Below are positions 19,775 to 31,214 of a stretch of 41,092 bases of DNA, piece by piece (within the stretch, counting starts at the first letter, position 1; each line of letters begins with the position of its first letter). The DNA is taken from assembly GCA_025929155.1 (NCBI GenBank), contig JAICMR010000008.1, forward strand, positions 1 to 41,092, given 5' to 3'. The position numbers and the translations under genes are program-made. Under the pieces are notes generated by a model, which was not told the DNA's origin, did not search any database, and saw nothing but the letters and a program-made list of their open reading frames with translations. This stretch comes from Chthoniobacterales bacterium (GTDB taxonomy: Bacteria; Verrucomicrobiota; Verrucomicrobiia; Chthoniobacterales; UBA10450).

Positions 19775-19836
19775 AGCTAGCCCGGCTGGAAAAAATTTTG
19801 AATCCAGCCGTCGAGCCAACGCATCATCATTAACAC

Positions 19837-22281
19837 ATGTTTTCTGAACTTCGCTTCGCCGGGCGGTCGCTTCTGAAACGGCCCGGTTTCACCTTCGTTG
19901 CCATCATCACCCTCGCCCTCGGGATCGGCGCTTCGAGCGCGATCTTCAGCGTGGTCGACGCGGTCCTCTTGCGACCGCTGCCGTACCCGCAACAGGAGCG
20001 AATCGTCGAATTGCGAGAGCTCGATGAGACGGGGCGAGGCATGCCGGTTGCGGAGGCGAACGTCCACGATCTGCAACGTCAGGCTCACAGCTTCGAGGCG
20101 ATCGCGCGTTATGGCGCCGGCATGGATGCGGTCGCCGGCGGAAGCGAGCCGGTGCGAACGACGACCTGCGCGGCGTCTCCCGATTTTTTCCGGGTGCTGG
20201 GCGTGCAACCTTTACTGGGTCGGTTCTTTTCCCCCACCGAAAATGCGGAGGAAAGCCAGTCTGTTGTGGTCAGCTACGGTTTCTGGAAAAGCTCGTTAGG
20301 CGGACGAACCGATCTCGAAGGAGTCACTCTCCGACTGGAAGACCACAGCTTCTCGGTTATCGGCGTGCTGCCGCCGGGCGTGGAATTTCCCCCTAACGTT
20401 GACGTGTGGTTTCCTGCTTCGACTTATCCGCCGGTGGCTTCGCGCACGGCGCATAACTGGAGCGTGATGGCACGGCTGCGCGCCGGTGTCTCAATGGCGC
20501 AGGCGCAGGCGGAAGTGGCCGCGATAGGCCAGCAACTGAAACGGGAATACGGCAACCAGATCGACGCCAGCAGCTTCGGCCTGACGCCCCTGCGCGAGCG
20601 GATGGTGAAGGACGTGCGCGGGCTCCTCTGGGTTCTTTGCGGTGCAGTGGGACTGCTTCTCGTTATAGCCTGTTCGAATGTCGCGAATCTGCTTCTCGTT
20701 AGGGCGACGACTCGCCGCAAAGAGATCGCGCTCCGAGCCGCACTGGGCGCTTCGCGCTGGCAACTGACTCGGCAATTTCTCGCGGAGACGCTGCTGCTCA
20801 CGTTCGTGGCCGGCGCACTCGGAGTCCTCGTCGCCTACTGGGGCGTCTCGCTGATCGTCGGTCTCTACCACGGCAACCTGCCACGCGTCGGCACGATTGG
20901 CGTCGACACCACGGTGCTGATTTTCGCGCTCGCGGTTTCACTTGTTGTCGGCGGGCTGCTCGGACTTGTGCCATCGCTCCACGTTTCTAATCGGAAATTG
21001 CAGGCCGATTTGCAGGAAGGCGCCCGGAGCAGCGCCGGCGGTTCCAGCTCGCGGATTCGAAATAGCCTGATCGTCGCGCAGGTTGCGCTCACGTTGATGT
21101 TGCTGGTTGGCGCCGGATTGTTAGGCCGCAGTTTTCAGAGACTCCTCGAAGTGAATCCTGGATTTCAACCGGAGAGCGCGGTGGCGATGACGATCTCACA
21201 ACCCGATCCCGAAACGCCGTCGGCCCAGCGCCATCTCGCCCGATTTTACCAGCAGTTGCTCGATCGTCTGCGCGCACTGCCGGGCGCGATCGGAGCGGGA
21301 GGGATTAATGCACTGCCAATGAGCGGCGACGGCGCGAACGGCAGCTTCATTATCGAAACCGGCGGCGAGACTGCAAAAAGCGCGGATGAACTGGAGAAGG
21401 AATTTTCTGCGCTCGCGGGCACGCCGCGCTTACGGGACGCCGAGTTTCGCGTCGCGAGCGAGGGCTACTTTTCGACCATGCACATTCCGCTGGTGCGCGG
21501 ACGGTTCTTCACTGCTTCCGATGGGCCGGACGCGCCGGAGGTCGCGCTTGTCAGTCAGGCGCTCGTTAGGCGGTATTGGCCTAACGAGGATCCGATCGGG
21601 AAGGAAATCCAGTTTGGGAACATGGATGGGGATCCGCGTTTGCTCCATGTCGTCGGCGTGGTCGGCGATGTGCGAGACGACGGCCTCGACGCAGAACCGC
21701 GTCCAACCGTTTATGTCAATTTTTTTCAGAGACCGCGCGCGGCTGCGCAGTTTTCCATCGTGCTCCGCAGCCAGGTGGACGCGGCCAGCCTGATCGCGTC
21801 GATGCGGCGCGAGGCGCGCGCGCTCGATCCGGAAATGCCGACGGAATTCCAGACACTTGAGCAGGTGGTCTCGTCGTCACTGGATAATCGCCGATTCAGC
21901 ATGGTGATGCTCGCGGTTTTCGCGGGCGCGGCGCTGCTGCTGGCGATGGTCGGCCTCTACGGCATCATGGCTTACATTACCTCCCAACGAACACGTGAGA
22001 TCGGCATCCGAATGGCACTTGGCGCGCAGCGCGGGGACATGCTTGGCCTCGTTTTGCGGCAAAGTTTTGCGCTCGTTTCTGGCGGGATCGCGCTCGGCAT
22101 TCTCTGCGCGCTCGGCGGAACGCGTCTTCTCGGCTCGTTGCTTTACGGGATCGGTGCCGCCGATGTTGCGACTTACCTGCTCGTCATCGTGCTGCTCGGC
22201 GCGGCTGCTTTGATCGCGAGTCTGGTGCCCGCGCGTCGCGCGATGCGGGTGAATCCCACCGAGGCGTTGCGAAGCGAATAA
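19837..22281 (+). CDS. ADOP-type orphan ABC transporter permease (last of the array)
   Basis: An 814-aa permease starting [20 protein letters not shown]1 contains [20 protein letters not shown]. FtsX domain 1 (about 260-395) carries [20 protein letters not shown] and [18 protein letters not shown]. The linker helix is near 407-425 ([19 protein letters not shown]). The second periplasmic domain has a ~20-residue charged insertion ([20 protein letters not shown]) absent from its neighbours. FtsX domain 2 (about 682-814) contains [20 protein letters not shown], and the protein ends [17 protein letters not shown]. It converges with the cobalamin adenosyltransferase gene 21 bp downstream, and no clear bidirectional terminator lies in that gap. 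Confidence 0.93.
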   Translation: MFSELRFAGRSLLKRPGFTFVAIITLALGIGASSAIFSVVDAVLLRPLPYPQQERIVELRELDETGRGMPVAEANVHDLQRQAHSFEAIARYGAGMDAVAGGSEPVRTTTCAASPDFFRVLGVQPLLGRFFSPTENAEESQSVVVSYGFWKSSLGGRTDLEGVTLRLEDHSFSVIGVLPPGVEFPPNVDVWFPASTYPPVASRTAHNWSVMARLRAGVSMAQAQAEVAAIGQQLKREYGNQIDASSFGLTPLRERMVKDVRGLLWVLCGAVGLLLVIACSNVANLLLVRATTRRKEIALRAALGASRWQLTRQFLAETLLLTFVAGALGVLVAYWGVSLIVGLYHGNLPRVGTIGVDTTVLIFALAVSLVVGGLLGLVPSLHVSNRKLQADLQEGARSSAGGSSSRIRNSLIVAQVALTLMLLVGAGLLGRSFQRLLEVNPGFQPESAVAMTISQPDPETPSAQRHLARFYQQLLDRLRALPGAIGAGGINALPMSGDGANGSFIIETGGETAKSADELEKEFSALAGTPRLRDAEFRVASEGYFSTMHIPLVRGRFFTASDGPDAPEVALVSQALVRRYWPNEDPIGKEIQFGNMDGDPRLLHVVGVVGDVRDDGLDAEPRPTVYVNFFQRPRAAAQFSIVLRSQVDAASLIASMRREARALDPEMPTEFQTLEQVVSSSLDNRRFSMVMLAVFAGAALLLAMVGLYGIMAYITSQRTREIGIRMALGAQRGDMLGLVLRQSFALVSGGIALGILCALGGTRLLGSLLYGIGAADVATYLLVIVLLGAAALIASLVPARRAMRVNPTEALRSE
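21563..21587. repeat. perfect inverted pair of the TCGTTAGGC nonamer
   Basis: TCGTTAGGC and GCCTAACGA flank a 7-base spacer inside the last permease gene, encoding [10 protein letters not shown]. The WPNEDP segment is a conserved protein position: paralogues at 8168 and 18903 have WPNENP and FPNEDP. The left half is extra in this gene. It can form a 9-bp hairpin within coding sequence. Confidence 0.9.
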
Positions 22282-22302
22282 GGCGAAAAGCGGCCGCGCC
22301 GG

Positions 22303-22830
22303 TTAGCTTGCGGCGGCTTTCTTTTCTGCCACGCGAGCGAGGAGCCAGCAAAGATCGGAAAGCCGATTGAGATAGCGCAGGATTTCCGGATTCGTCTCAA
22401 GCGCGGCAATACGGCGCTCCGCTCGGCGGCAAGTGGTGCGCGCGAGATCGAGTGCGGCGCCGAGCGGCGAGTCGCCAGGCATGGCCCAGCCTTTGCCATA
22501 GAGATTCTTGTCTTTCTCCAAGTCGTCGATCACGCTCGTTAGGCGATCGACCATCGCTGACGTGGTGAGAGTAAAGCCGTCTTTTTCATAGCGATTGAGA
22601 TCCTCGGGAGCGGTGGCGAGCTCGCCCATCACGTTGATCAGTTCCTTTTGGATCGCGAGGATTTGCCCGGCGATCGCCGTGGAACCGGCCGTCGCTCGAG
22701 CGATCCCGAGCGCGGAATTGAGCTCGTCAACGCAGCCGTAGGCATCGACACGCGGATCCGTTTTCGGCACGCGCCGGCCATACATCAGCGCAGTCTCGCC
22801 GCGGTCGCCGGTTTTGGTTGCGATGGACAT
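22303..22830 (-). CDS. PduO-type cob(I)alamin adenosyltransferase
   Basis: A 175-aa protein of the PduO/MMAB family. It transfers the 5'-deoxyadenosyl group of ATP to cob(I)alamin, making coenzyme B12 in the cytoplasm. The N-terminal ATP-binding signature TKTGDRGETAL (residues 5-15) and the helical-bundle motif RTTCRRAERRI (about 130-140), with the conserved catalytic Arg, are both present. VDELNSALGIARA (about 36-48) is the usual second motif. The length is typical (170-190 aa). It lies downstream of rpoC but beyond a strong terminator (22832-22869), so it is probably expressed separately. No other cobalamin gene is visible in the window. It could serve a B12-dependent mutase or dehydratase elsewhere. 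Confidence 0.93.
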   Translation of the reverse strand: MSIATKTGDRGETALMYGRRVPKTDPRVDAYGCVDELNSALGIARATAGSTAIAGQILAIQKELINVMGELATAPEDLNRYEKDGFTLTTSAMVDRLTSVIDDLEKDKNLYGKGWAMPGDSPLGAALDLARTTCRRAERRIAALETNPEILRYLNRLSDLCWLLARVAEKKAAAS

Positions 22831-22831
22831 G

Positions 22832-22869
22832 TTTAAAGAAAGAGAGCCGCAACTCTCGTTGCGGCTCTC
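22832..22869 (-). terminator. rho-independent terminator after rpoC
   Basis: A perfect 12-bp stem, GAGAGCCGCAAC-TCTC-GTTGCGGCTCTC (22842-22869), is followed on the - strand by a T-rich run (TTTCTTTAAA). It lies 24 bases beyond the rpoC stop and just before the adenosyltransferase start. Confidence 0.88.
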
Positions 22870-22893
22870 AAAGTTAACATCGACTTGAGCGTG

Positions 22894-25800
22894 TTAGCCG
22901 AGGGCGGGTTGTGCTTCCGGTTCCTCCATCAACGGCGCGCCGACTTGCTCGCCGAGTTCGACGAGTTTGATCTCGCGCACCGCGGGGAATCCGGTGCCGG
23001 CGGGAATCAGGTGGCCCATGATAACGTTTTCCTTGAAGCCGCGGAGGCGATCGATTTTGCCTAACGTGGCCGCTTCGGTCAGGACACGCGTGGTATCCTG
23101 GAAGGAGGCCGCGCTGATGAAGCTGTCGGTTTCAAGCGAAGCCTTGGTGATCCCGAGCAGGACCGGAGTCGCTTCCGCGGGCTTGCCGCCCTGCTGCACG
23201 ACCTTGGTGTTTTCTTTCTCGAAATCGAGCTTGTCGATCTGGTCGCCCCAGAGGAGCGAAGTGTCGCCCGGATCGGTGATTTTCACCTTGCGGAGCATTT
23301 GCCTAACGATGATCTCGATGTGCTTGTCGTTAATCTCGACACCTTGGAGCCGATAAACTTCCTGCACTTCGTTCACGAGGTGCTCTTGCAAGTCCTGCGG
23401 TCCGCAGATCTCGAGAATCTCGTGCGGCACGACTGGACCTTCGGTCAGCTGCGACCCTTTTTTCACGAAGTCGCCCTTGAAGACGATCATGTGCTTGTTC
23501 ATCGGGATGAGGTGTTCTTCCTCGGCCCCGGTGTCGGTGTCTTTCAGAATAAGCTTCCGTTTGCCCCGGCTGGTGCCCCCAATCTCGACAATACCGTCGA
23601 TCTTCGCGATCTCAGCATTGTCTTTCGGGCGGCGCGCCTCGAAAAGCTCGGCCACTCGCGGCAGACCACCCGTGATGTCCTTCGTTTTCGCAACCTTCCG
23701 CGGTGTCTTCGCGAGGAGCGCGCCGGCGCGGATTTTCTGATTCGGTTCCACGATGACGTGGGCGCCCGCGGGAATTGAGTAGCTCGCGCTCACTTCGCCA
23801 TCGTCGCCGACGATCACCACCTGCGGATGCAGGTCTTCCTTATGCTCGATGATGACAGTGCCCATAAGCCCGGTCGCTTCATCGACGTCGCGCTTGATCG
23901 TGACGCCCGCGATCATGTCCCGGAATTCGATCTTGCCGGACTTATCGGTCAGGATCGGGACATTGTAGGGATCCCATTGCACGAAGGTTTCGCCCTTCTT
24001 CACGTTCGCCCCGTCGTCTTTCGAAATGACGGAACCGATCACGATGTTATAACGTTCGAGCTCTCGCCCTTCGGAGTTGTGGATTGTGATCGAACCGCTT
24101 TTGTTTAGCGCGATCCAGTTGCCGTCGAGTGATTGAACGGTGCGAAGATCGTTGAACTGCACAGTGCCGTCGTTCTTCGCCTTGATGACCGGCTGCTTAA
24201 AGGTCTGCGAGGCCGTGCCGCCGATGTGGAACGTCCGCATCGTGAGCTGAGTGCCGGGTTCGCCGATCGATTGCGCGGCGATGATGCCGACCGCTTCGCC
24301 CAGCTTCACAAACTGACCGGTCGCCAGGTTGCGTCCGTAGCAATGCGCGCAAACGCCGCGGCCGGTTTCGCAGGTAAGAACGGAGCGAATCTTAAGTTGT
24401 TCGACGCCGATCTTCTCGATTGCGGCGGCCGTCGGTTCGTCGATCATTTGATTGGCTTTGACGACCTTTTTCTTCGTGACCGGATCGACCACCGTCTCGC
24501 AACTGACCCGGCCGATGATGCGGGCCGAGAGATCCACCACCTCTTCGTCACCTTCATAAATCGACTTCACAACAATGCCGTTAACGGTGCCGCAATCGAG
24601 CTCGTTGATGATCACGTCCTGCGACGCGTCGACCAACTTTCTCGTCAGGTAACCTGAGTCCGCGGTTTTCAGCGCCGTATCAGCAAGACCTTTGCGCGCG
24701 CCGTGGGTGGAGATGAAATACTCAAGCACGGTGAGGCCTTCACGGAAATTCGAAGTGATCGGGCGCTCGATGATTTCGCCAGAAGGCTTCGCCATCAAAC
24801 CGCGCATGCCGGCGAGCTGTTTCACCTGCTGACGGTTGCCACGCGCGCCGGAATCGACCATCAAATAGACCGGGTTCAATTCCTTGCGGCCCTCGTTATG
24901 TTCGAGGGTGCGGAACATGACGTTGGAGATTTCGTCGCCGGCGTGGGTCCAGATGTCGATGATCTTGTTGTAACGCTCACCGTCGGTGATGATGCCTTTG
25001 CGGTACTGTTGCTCGACCTGTTTGATCTGCTTGTAGGCGGTGCTGAGTTCGACCTCTTTTTCCTTCGGAATGATCATGTCGGAAATTCCGATCGAAATGC
25101 CGGCTTTCGTCGCTTCGCGGAATCCGACTTCCTTGAGCTTGTCGAGCGTCTCGACAGTGCCGTCCTGTCCCGAGACCTGGTAGCAACGCCAGATGATGTC
25201 GCTGAGCTGTTTTTTGCCCGCCGCCTTGTTGAAAAAGCCAAGACCTTTCGGCCAGATTTCGTTGAAGATGACGCGACCTGCGGTGGTCTCGATCACGTGG
25301 GTCTCCTTGTCGCCGTAGATGGTGTCCTTGCCGAGGTCGGGGTTTTTGAACCGAATCCGGTCATGCGTTTTCACCGCGCCATCGGCCATCGCGAATTCGA
25401 CTTCGGTCACGTTTCCGAAAAGCGGGAGCCGCGTTTCCGCTGCGGCACCGGCCGCGCGACGCGGATTCTGCGTCAGATAGTAACAACCCAGGGTGATATC
25501 CTGCGACGGTGTGGTGATCGGCTTACCGCTCGATGGAGAGAAGATGTTATTCGGCGCGAGCATCAGCATGCGCGCTTCCATCTGCGCTTCGACCGAGAGC
25601 GGAACGTGCACTGCCATTTGGTCGCCATCGAAGTCGGCGTTGTAAGCGGTACAGACCAATGGATGAATCCGGATCGCTTCGCCTTCGATCAGTAACGGCT
25701 CGAAAGCCTGGATCGAGAGGCGGTGCAAAGTGGGCGCGCGATTCAGCAGAACCGGGTGGCCTTTGGTAACTTCCTCGAGGATGTCCCAGACCTCCGGCGT

Positions 25801-27015
25801 CTGGCGTTCGATCATTTTCTTCGCGCTCCGGACGGTGTGGACGTAGCCGAGGTCTTTGAGCCGGCGAATGATGAACGGCTCGAACAAAACCAGCGCCATT
25901 TTCTTCGGCAGACCGCACTGGTTGAGTTTCAACTCCGGCCCGATCACGATAACGGAGCGACCCGAGTAATCGACGCGTTTGCCTAACAAGTTCTGACGGA
26001 AACGTCCGCCTTTTCCCTTGAGCATGTCGCTGAGCGACTTGAGCGGGCGATTGCCAGCGCCGGTGACGGCGCGACCGTGGCGGCCGTTGTCGAAGAGCGC
26101 ATCGACTGCTTCCTGCAACATCCGTTTCTCGTTGCGGATAATGACGTCTGGCGTCTTGAGCTGAAGGAGGTTCTTCAGCCGGTTGTTGCGGTTGATGACG
26201 CGGCGATAGAGATCGTTCAAATCCGAAGTCGCGAACCGGCCGCCTTCCAGCGGAACGAGCGGGCGGAGATCCGGCGGAATGACTGGCAGCACTTCGAGCA
26301 CCATCCATTCAGGGCGCGAGTGTGAGGAGGCAAAGCCCTGCACAAGCTTCAAACGCTTCGCGAGTTTCTTGCGAATCTGTTTGCTCTTGGTGTTGCCCAT
26401 CGCCTCTTCGAGCTCCTTGTTCAGCTTCGCGAGGTCGATATCGGCGAGGAGAGTCTTGACCCCTTCCGCGCCCATGCCGGCTTTGAATTCCTCGCCGTAC
26501 TGCTCCTGCGCTTCACGATATTCCACCTCGGTCAGGAGCTGGCATTTCGTGAGGGGCGTATTGCCCGGATCGATCACGATATAATCCTCGTAATAGATGA
26601 CGCGCTCGAGCTGCCGCGCGCTCATGTCCAGCATGAGGCCGAGACGGGACGGCATGCATTTGTAAAACCAGATGTGGGAAACGGGAACCGCCAGCTCGAT
26701 ATGGCCCATCCGTTCACGTCGGACGCGCGCCAGCGTCACCTCGACGCCACAACGGTCGCAGATCACGCCCTTATGCTTGATCCGCTTGTATTTTCCGCAG
26801 GAGCATTCCCAGTCGCGGGTTGGACCGAAAATGCGTTCGCAAAACAAGCCGCCCTTTTCCGGCTTGAAGGTGCGGTAGTTAATCGTTTCGGGATTTTTAA
26901 CTTCGCCCTTGCTCCAGGAACGCATCGTATCGCTCGAGGCGACACCGATCGCGACCTGATCAAAACCAACGGTGCGCTCTTCGCCCACCAATTCACGCCA
27001 GGAATGTTCGTTCAT
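22894..27015 (-). CDS. rpoC: RNA polymerase subunit beta'
   Basis: A 1373-aa beta' subunit, forming with beta the catalytic cleft of RNA polymerase. The N-terminal zinc ribbon is [11 protein letters not shown]...CDRCGVEV (about 70-95). The Mg-binding active-site motif [14 protein letters not shown] lies around 458-471. The second zinc site uses the Cys in RVSCETV (about 838) and [19 protein letters not shown] (about 880-898). The trigger-loop region [16 protein letters not shown] follows near 920. Length is normal for the family and there is no large lineage insertion. It starts [14 protein letters not shown], 155 bp after rpoB, a wider gap than usual that is filled with a repeat. Transcription probably continues from rpoB and stops at the hairpin at 22842-22869. 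Confidence 0.98.
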   Translation of the reverse strand: MNEHSWRELVGEERTVGFDQVAIGVASSDTMRSWSKGEVKNPETINYRTFKPEKGGLFCERIFGPTRDWECSCGKYKRIKHKGVICDRCGVEVTLARVRRERMGHIELAVPVSHIWFYKCMPSRLGLMLDMSARQLERVIYYEDYIVIDPGNTPLTKCQLLTEVEYREAQEQYGEEFKAGMGAEGVKTLLADIDLAKLNKELEEAMGNTKSKQIRKKLAKRLKLVQGFASSHSRPEWMVLEVLPVIPPDLRPLVPLEGGRFATSDLNDLYRRVINRNNRLKNLLQLKTPDVIIRNEKRMLQEAVDALFDNGRHGRAVTGAGNRPLKSLSDMLKGKGGRFRQNLLGKRVDYSGRSVIVIGPELKLNQCGLPKKMALVLFEPFIIRRLKDLGYVHTVRSAKKMIERQTPEVWDILEEVTKGHPVLLNRAPTLHRLSIQAFEPLLIEGEAIRIHPLVCTAYNADFDGDQMAVHVPLSVEAQMEARMLMLAPNNIFSPSSGKPITTPSQDITLGCYYLTQNPRRAAGAAAETRLPLFGNVTEVEFAMADGAVKTHDRIRFKNPDLGKDTIYGDKETHVIETTAGRVIFNEIWPKGLGFFNKAAGKKQLSDIIWRCYQVSGQDGTVETLDKLKEVGFREATKAGISIGISDMIIPKEKEVELSTAYKQIKQVEQQYRKGIITDGERYNKIIDIWTHAGDEISNVMFRTLEHNEGRKELNPVYLMVDSGARGNRQQVKQLAGMRGLMAKPSGEIIERPITSNFREGLTVLEYFISTHGARKGLADTALKTADSGYLTRKLVDASQDVIINELDCGTVNGIVVKSIYEGDEEVVDLSARIIGRVSCETVVDPVTKKKVVKANQMIDEPTAAAIEKIGVEQLKIRSVLTCETGRGVCAHCYGRNLATGQFVKLGEAVGIIAAQSIGEPGTQLTMRTFHIGGTASQTFKQPVIKAKNDGTVQFNDLRTVQSLDGNWIALNKSGSITIHNSEGRELERYNIVIGSVISKDDGANVKKGETFVQWDPYNVPILTDKSGKIEFRDMIAGVTIKRDVDEATGLMGTVIIEHKEDLHPQVVIVGDDGEVSASYSIPAGAHVIVEPNQKIRAGALLAKTPRKVAKTKDITGGLPRVAELFEARRPKDNAEIAKIDGIVEIGGTSRGKRKLILKDTDTGAEEEHLIPMNKHMIVFKGDFVKKGSQLTEGPVVPHEILEICGPQDLQEHLVNEVQEVYRLQGVEINDKHIEIIVRQMLRKVKITDPGDTSLLWGDQIDKLDFEKENTKVVQQGGKPAEATPVLLGITKASLETDSFISAASFQDTTRVLTEAATLGKIDRLRGFKENVIMGHLIPAGTGFPAVREIKLVELGEQVGAPLMEEPEAQPALG

Positions 27016-27070
27016 AAAATTTGCTTCTAAGACTGTAAGTTAAAATTGACCTCTACCACTGCCGTTCCGA

Positions 27071-27154
27071 GCGAGGCCGAGTGCTTCCGCGACGGAAGCT
27101 CTAACCTCGCTTCCCGGCATCCTCGACTTCGTTTCGCTCCACTCGTTCAGGATG
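27071..27154. repeat. structured intergenic repeat between rpoB and rpoC
   Basis: A nested hairpin GCGAGG...GCTTCCG-CGA-CGGAAGC...CCTCGC spans 27071-27110. Beside it lies CATCCTCGACTTCG...ACTCGTTCAGGATG (27119-27154), whose - strand reading CATCCTGAACGAGTGGAGCG resembles the widespread 'CATCCTGAGCGA' intergenic repeats of bacteria. It sits inside the rpoBC transcript and may affect processing. The spacer 27016-27170 holds no gene. Confidence 0.65.
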
Positions 27155-27170
27155 ACAGGATTGTTATTCG

Positions 27171-30100
27171 TTAGGCCACGTTCTCCAGAAACGCGGGCGC
27201 CTGCCCGCCAACTTTGACGTCCAGGCCTAACGACTGCATTTCCTTGATCAAAACGTTGAAAGATTCCGGCGTCCCCGCTTCGAGTGAGTTATCGCCTTTC
27301 ACGATCGACTCGTAGATGCGGGTGCGTCCCTGTACGTCGTCCGACTTCACGGTCAGAAGTTCCTGCAGGGTGTAAGCCGCGCCGTACGCCTCGAGCGCCC
27401 AGACTTCCATCTCGCCGAAACGCTGGCCGCCATACTGCGCTTTTCCGCCCAGCGGTTGCTGTGTGACTAACGAGTAAGGGCCAACCGCCCGAGCGTGGAT
27501 CTTGTCCGCGACCAGGTGGCCCAGCTTCAGCATGTAGATGTAGCCGACCACCACTTCCTGATCGAACGGGTCGCCGGTGCGACCATCGAACAGCCGCGCC
27601 TTGCCGTTTTCCTGCACCCATTTAAAGCCGTCGACCTTTTTGGCCTCGTTCAAGTACTCGCGGATTTTCGTTTCGGAAATCCCGTCGAAAACCGGGGTCG
27701 CAACCTTGAAGCCGAGCGCTTTCGCGGCCACGCCCAAATGAGTTTCGAGCACCTGGCCGACGTTCATGCGGCTCGGCACGCCTAACGGATTCAAACAAAT
27801 CTCGACCGGCGTTCCATCAGCCAGATAGGGCATGTCTTCTTCCGGCACGATCCGCGCGACGACACCCTTGTTGCCGTGACGCCCGGCCATTTTGTCGCCG
27901 ACGCTCAGCTTGCGCTTGCTCGCGACAAAGACTTTAACCTGCTTTATGATGCCAGGGTCGATGTCGTCGCCGCTCTCGACGCGATCCATCGAACGCTCGC
28001 GTTCCAACTCGAGCTCGGCAAACTTGTGCTCGTACTGCGCGATGATTTCCCGGATCTTGTTCCGGATCGGCGAAGGATCGATCTCGATGTGATCGTGCGC
28101 GATCGCGAGCTTGCGCAGGAGGGTTTTCGTGATCTTGCGGTTGGCGGGGATGATGATTTCGCCGCTCTGCGCGTTCACGACGTCGAGCGGAACCTTTTCG
28201 CCTAACAAGAAATTGGAGAGTGCGTCCGTCAGTTGTTCGGTGAGTTCGTCCTTCTTTTTACGATTGTCTTCGGTGATCGCCTTGAGCTGACGCTTGGTCT
28301 CCGCGGGCGTCAGTTTCTCATGCGAAACCTCGTGACGCGACGAAACTTTCACGTCCATCACGATTCCGTAGGTGCCGGATGGGACAGTCAGAGACGTGTC
28401 TTTCACGTCCGCGGCTTTCTCTCCAAAAATGGCACGAAGGAGACGCTCTTCTGGCGCCAATTCGGTTTCCGATTTCGGGGTGATTTTGCCCACAAGAATG
28501 TCACCCGGCTTCACCTCCGCGCCTACGCGGATGACTCCGTCCGGGCCGAGGTTGCGAAGTGCTTCCTCGCTTACGTTCGGGATGTCCCGCGTGATTTCTT
28601 CCGGCCCGAGCTTGGTGTCGCGTGCGCCGATCTCGAACTCATCGATGTGGATCGAGGTATAGATGTCTTCCTTCACGACCTTTTCCGAGATCATGATGGC
28701 GTCCTCGAAGTTGTAGCCGTTCCAAGGCATAAACGCGACGAGGACATTGCGGCCGAGCGCGAGTTCGCCCTGTTCTGTGTTTGGACCGTCGGCGATGACC
28801 TGGCCCTTCTTCACGTGCTGACCTTTCTTCACGATCGGCTTTTGGTTTACGCACGTGCCGGCGTTCGAGCGCATGAATTTCCGCAGCTCATAAACGTGGA
28901 CGCCCGCTTCTTCGTCGGTTTTCAATTTCTTGCGGCCTTCCGGCATGTGACCGTCTTTCGTCACCACAATCTGATCAGCGGTGACGGAGGCGACTTTGCC
29001 GGCTTCGGTCGAAACGACCACCGCGCGAGAATCACGCGCGACTTTCCCCTCGAGACCAGTGCCGACGAGCGGCGATTCGGAAACGATCAGCGGCACGCCC
29101 TGGCGTTGCATGTTCGAGCCCATGAGCGCGCGGTTCGCGTCGTCATGTTCGAGAAACGGGATCAGACCGGCGGCGACGGAAACAAGCTGCTTCGGTGAGA
29201 CATCCATGTAATGGACTTTCTCCGGCTCAACTTCAAGGAAGTCGCCACGATACCGGACCGAGACTTTCTCGTCGGTGAAATTGCCTTTTGTGTCCATCGT
29301 CGCATTGGCTTGCGCGACGATATAATTCTCTTCCCGATCGCCTGTGAGATAATCGACCTGGTCACTGACGCGACCATTTTCGACCTTGCGGTAGGGCGTT
29401 TCGATGAAACCGAATTCGTTGATCCGCGCGAAGGTGCTCATCGAGCTGATCAGACCGATGTTCGGACCTTCCGGGGTTTCGATTGGGCAGATGCGACCGT
29501 AGTGGGAAGGATGCACATCGCGCACTTCGAAACCCGCTCGATCGCGGGAGAGACCGCCCGGCCCGAGCGCGCTGAGACGGCGTTTGTGGGTCAACTCCGC
29601 GAGCGGATTGGTCTGATCCATAAACTGCGACAGTTGCGAACGACCGAAGAAGTCCCGCACGACCGCGCTGAGCGCTTTCGGGTTGATTAACTTCTGCGGC
29701 GTCATTCCGTCGATGTTGATGTCGAACAGGGTCATGCGCTCTTTCACGAGCCGCTCCGTGCGGGCGAGACCGACGCGGCACTGATTAGCGAGCAACTCGC
29801 CGACCGTACGGACGCGACGGCTGCCGAGGTGATCGATGTCGTCGAGGGTGCCTTCGCCACGGCGGAGATTGATCAAATATTTGATGGCCGCGATGAAATC
29901 CCTGTCCGTCAGAATGCGCTCGCCAAGATCGACATCGATCCCGAGTTTCTGATTCAGTTTATAGCGACCGACGCGGCCGAGATCGTATTTCTTCGGATCG
30001 AAGAAGAGACGCTTCAAGAGTGCGCGCGCGTTTGCGACCGTTGGCGGATCGCCCGGCCGCAACTTGCGGTAGATATCTTTGAGCGCTTCCTCCTGATCGT

Positions 30101-30977
30101 GCGCCGGATCTTTTTTCAGCGCCTTCACCACCGTGTCATCGTTCGAAATATCGATCACTTTCACTTCGGTTAATCCGAGCGCCATGATCTGGCTCACGGC
30201 CGCCAAAGTGAGCGGTTCGAAAGCGCGCGCGACTGTCACTTCCCCGTCGAGGACATCGGCAGTCAACACTTTGGTCGCGAGCATTTCCTCATCGAGCTTG
30301 TCGCTTAACTTCAGGTCTTCGATCGTGTAAAAAAGCTTGATCACCTCTTCGTCGGAGCCATAGCCGAGGGCGCGCAGGAAAGTGGTCGCGAGAAATTTGC
30401 GGCGGCGTTTCCGGCGGTCGAGGTAGATGTAAAGCAGATCGCTGGTGTCGAATTGGACTTCGATCCAAGAGCCGCGATCCGGAATAATCCGGAAGCTGTA
30501 AAGCACCTTGCCATTGAGATGGATCGACGATTCGAAAGCGATTCCCGGTGAGCGGTGCAGTTGGGAGACGACTACACGCTCCGCGCCGTTGATTACAAAT
30601 GTGCCCTGCGGCGTCATGAGCGGGATTTCGCCCATGTAAACTTTCTCTTCTTTCGTTCCTTTTTCTTCCTTGAGCTGGAAAGTGACGTGCAGCGGGGCGC
30701 TAAAGGTCTGGCCTTCACGCTGCGCTTCGAGCGCGCTCAGTTTCGGCTCGCCGATTTCGTAGTGGCTGAAGTCGAGCGTCGCCTTCTCGTCGTAGCTCTC
30801 GATCGGGAAGACTTCCTTGAACACAGTTTGCAGACCGGTGTTCTTCCGCTTGCTCGGCGGGACATCTTTCTGGAGGAAATCGACATACGAGTTGAGTTGG
30901 ACCTCGATGAGGTTAGGGGGCTCGATGGCCTCTTTAATGCTGCCGAAGTGAATGCGCTCTACAGGACGTTCAGACAT
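27171..30977 (-). CDS. rpoB: RNA polymerase subunit beta
   Basis: A 1268-aa beta subunit. The rifampicin-binding segment [20 protein letters not shown] then [11 protein letters not shown] (about 440-475) carries the residues typical of sensitive enzymes (D, H, S positions intact). [12 protein letters not shown] follows near 500. The catalytic-core motif GHKGVVA-like [20 protein letters not shown] is near 1035, and the C-terminal clamp segment [20 protein letters not shown] near 1180. The start is preceded by GGAG at good spacing (TTGGAGATTAGTTATG). Length is normal. A terminator or attenuator separates it from rplL. The stop codon overlaps a TCGTTAGGC motif (27168-27176). Confidence 0.98.
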   Translation of the reverse strand: MSERPVERIHFGSIKEAIEPPNLIEVQLNSYVDFLQKDVPPSKRKNTGLQTVFKEVFPIESYDEKATLDFSHYEIGEPKLSALEAQREGQTFSAPLHVTFQLKEEKGTKEEKVYMGEIPLMTPQGTFVINGAERVVVSQLHRSPGIAFESSIHLNGKVLYSFRIIPDRGSWIEVQFDTSDLLYIYLDRRKRRRKFLATTFLRALGYGSDEEVIKLFYTIEDLKLSDKLDEEMLATKVLTADVLDGEVTVARAFEPLTLAAVSQIMALGLTEVKVIDISNDDTVVKALKKDPAHDQEEALKDIYRKLRPGDPPTVANARALLKRLFFDPKKYDLGRVGRYKLNQKLGIDVDLGERILTDRDFIAAIKYLINLRRGEGTLDDIDHLGSRRVRTVGELLANQCRVGLARTERLVKERMTLFDINIDGMTPQKLINPKALSAVVRDFFGRSQLSQFMDQTNPLAELTHKRRLSALGPGGLSRDRAGFEVRDVHPSHYGRICPIETPEGPNIGLISSMSTFARINEFGFIETPYRKVENGRVSDQVDYLTGDREENYIVAQANATMDTKGNFTDEKVSVRYRGDFLEVEPEKVHYMDVSPKQLVSVAAGLIPFLEHDDANRALMGSNMQRQGVPLIVSESPLVGTGLEGKVARDSRAVVVSTEAGKVASVTADQIVVTKDGHMPEGRKKLKTDEEAGVHVYELRKFMRSNAGTCVNQKPIVKKGQHVKKGQVIADGPNTEQGELALGRNVLVAFMPWNGYNFEDAIMISEKVVKEDIYTSIHIDEFEIGARDTKLGPEEITRDIPNVSEEALRNLGPDGVIRVGAEVKPGDILVGKITPKSETELAPEERLLRAIFGEKAADVKDTSLTVPSGTYGIVMDVKVSSRHEVSHEKLTPAETKRQLKAITEDNRKKKDELTEQLTDALSNFLLGEKVPLDVVNAQSGEIIIPANRKITKTLLRKLAIAHDHIEIDPSPIRNKIREIIAQYEHKFAELELERERSMDRVESGDDIDPGIIKQVKVFVASKRKLSVGDKMAGRHGNKGVVARIVPEEDMPYLADGTPVEICLNPLGVPSRMNVGQVLETHLGVAAKALGFKVATPVFDGISETKIREYLNEAKKVDGFKWVQENGKARLFDGRTGDPFDQEVVVGYIYMLKLGHLVADKIHARAVGPYSLVTQQPLGGKAQYGGQRFGEMEVWALEAYGAAYTLQELLTVKSDDVQGRTRIYESIVKGDNSLEAGTPESFNVLIKEMQSLGLDVKVGGQAPAFLENVA

Positions 30978-31069
30978 AACTAATCTCCAATGGTTTAACT
31001 ACCGATCGCAACCCAGGATGAGGTCACGCGGAGGGCTGAGGATCAAGGTATCAGCCGGGAATCGCGGGC

Positions 31070-31126
31070 AAAAAAAGTAGCAGCAAAACAGCGGCCGGTC
31101 AAAAGCGACCTCTGCTGTTTTGCTGC
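31070..31126 (-). terminator. terminator/attenuator between rplL and rpoB
   Basis: Perfect 13-bp arms GCAGCAAAACAGC (31080-31092) and GCTGTTTTGCTGC (31114-31126) form a stem, with GGTC/GACC able to pair in the loop. On the - strand it is followed three bases later by seven T (31076-31070). Placement 95 bp before rpoB fits partial termination that lowers rpoBC relative to the ribosomal proteins, as known for the E. coli rplL-rpoB attenuator. Confidence 0.85.
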
Positions 31127-31214
31127 AAATCTTGATGTGAACCGACGAGAGCGGGTAAAAATAAAAAACTCGGTCTGCTTTTCGAGGGAACGGGGGTAGC
31201 TACTATCATCAGCC

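Noticed and set aside
24703-25695. Long + strand open frame opposite rpoC
   Set aside because: It is the complement of the conserved rpoC catalytic region and has no recognisable features of its own.
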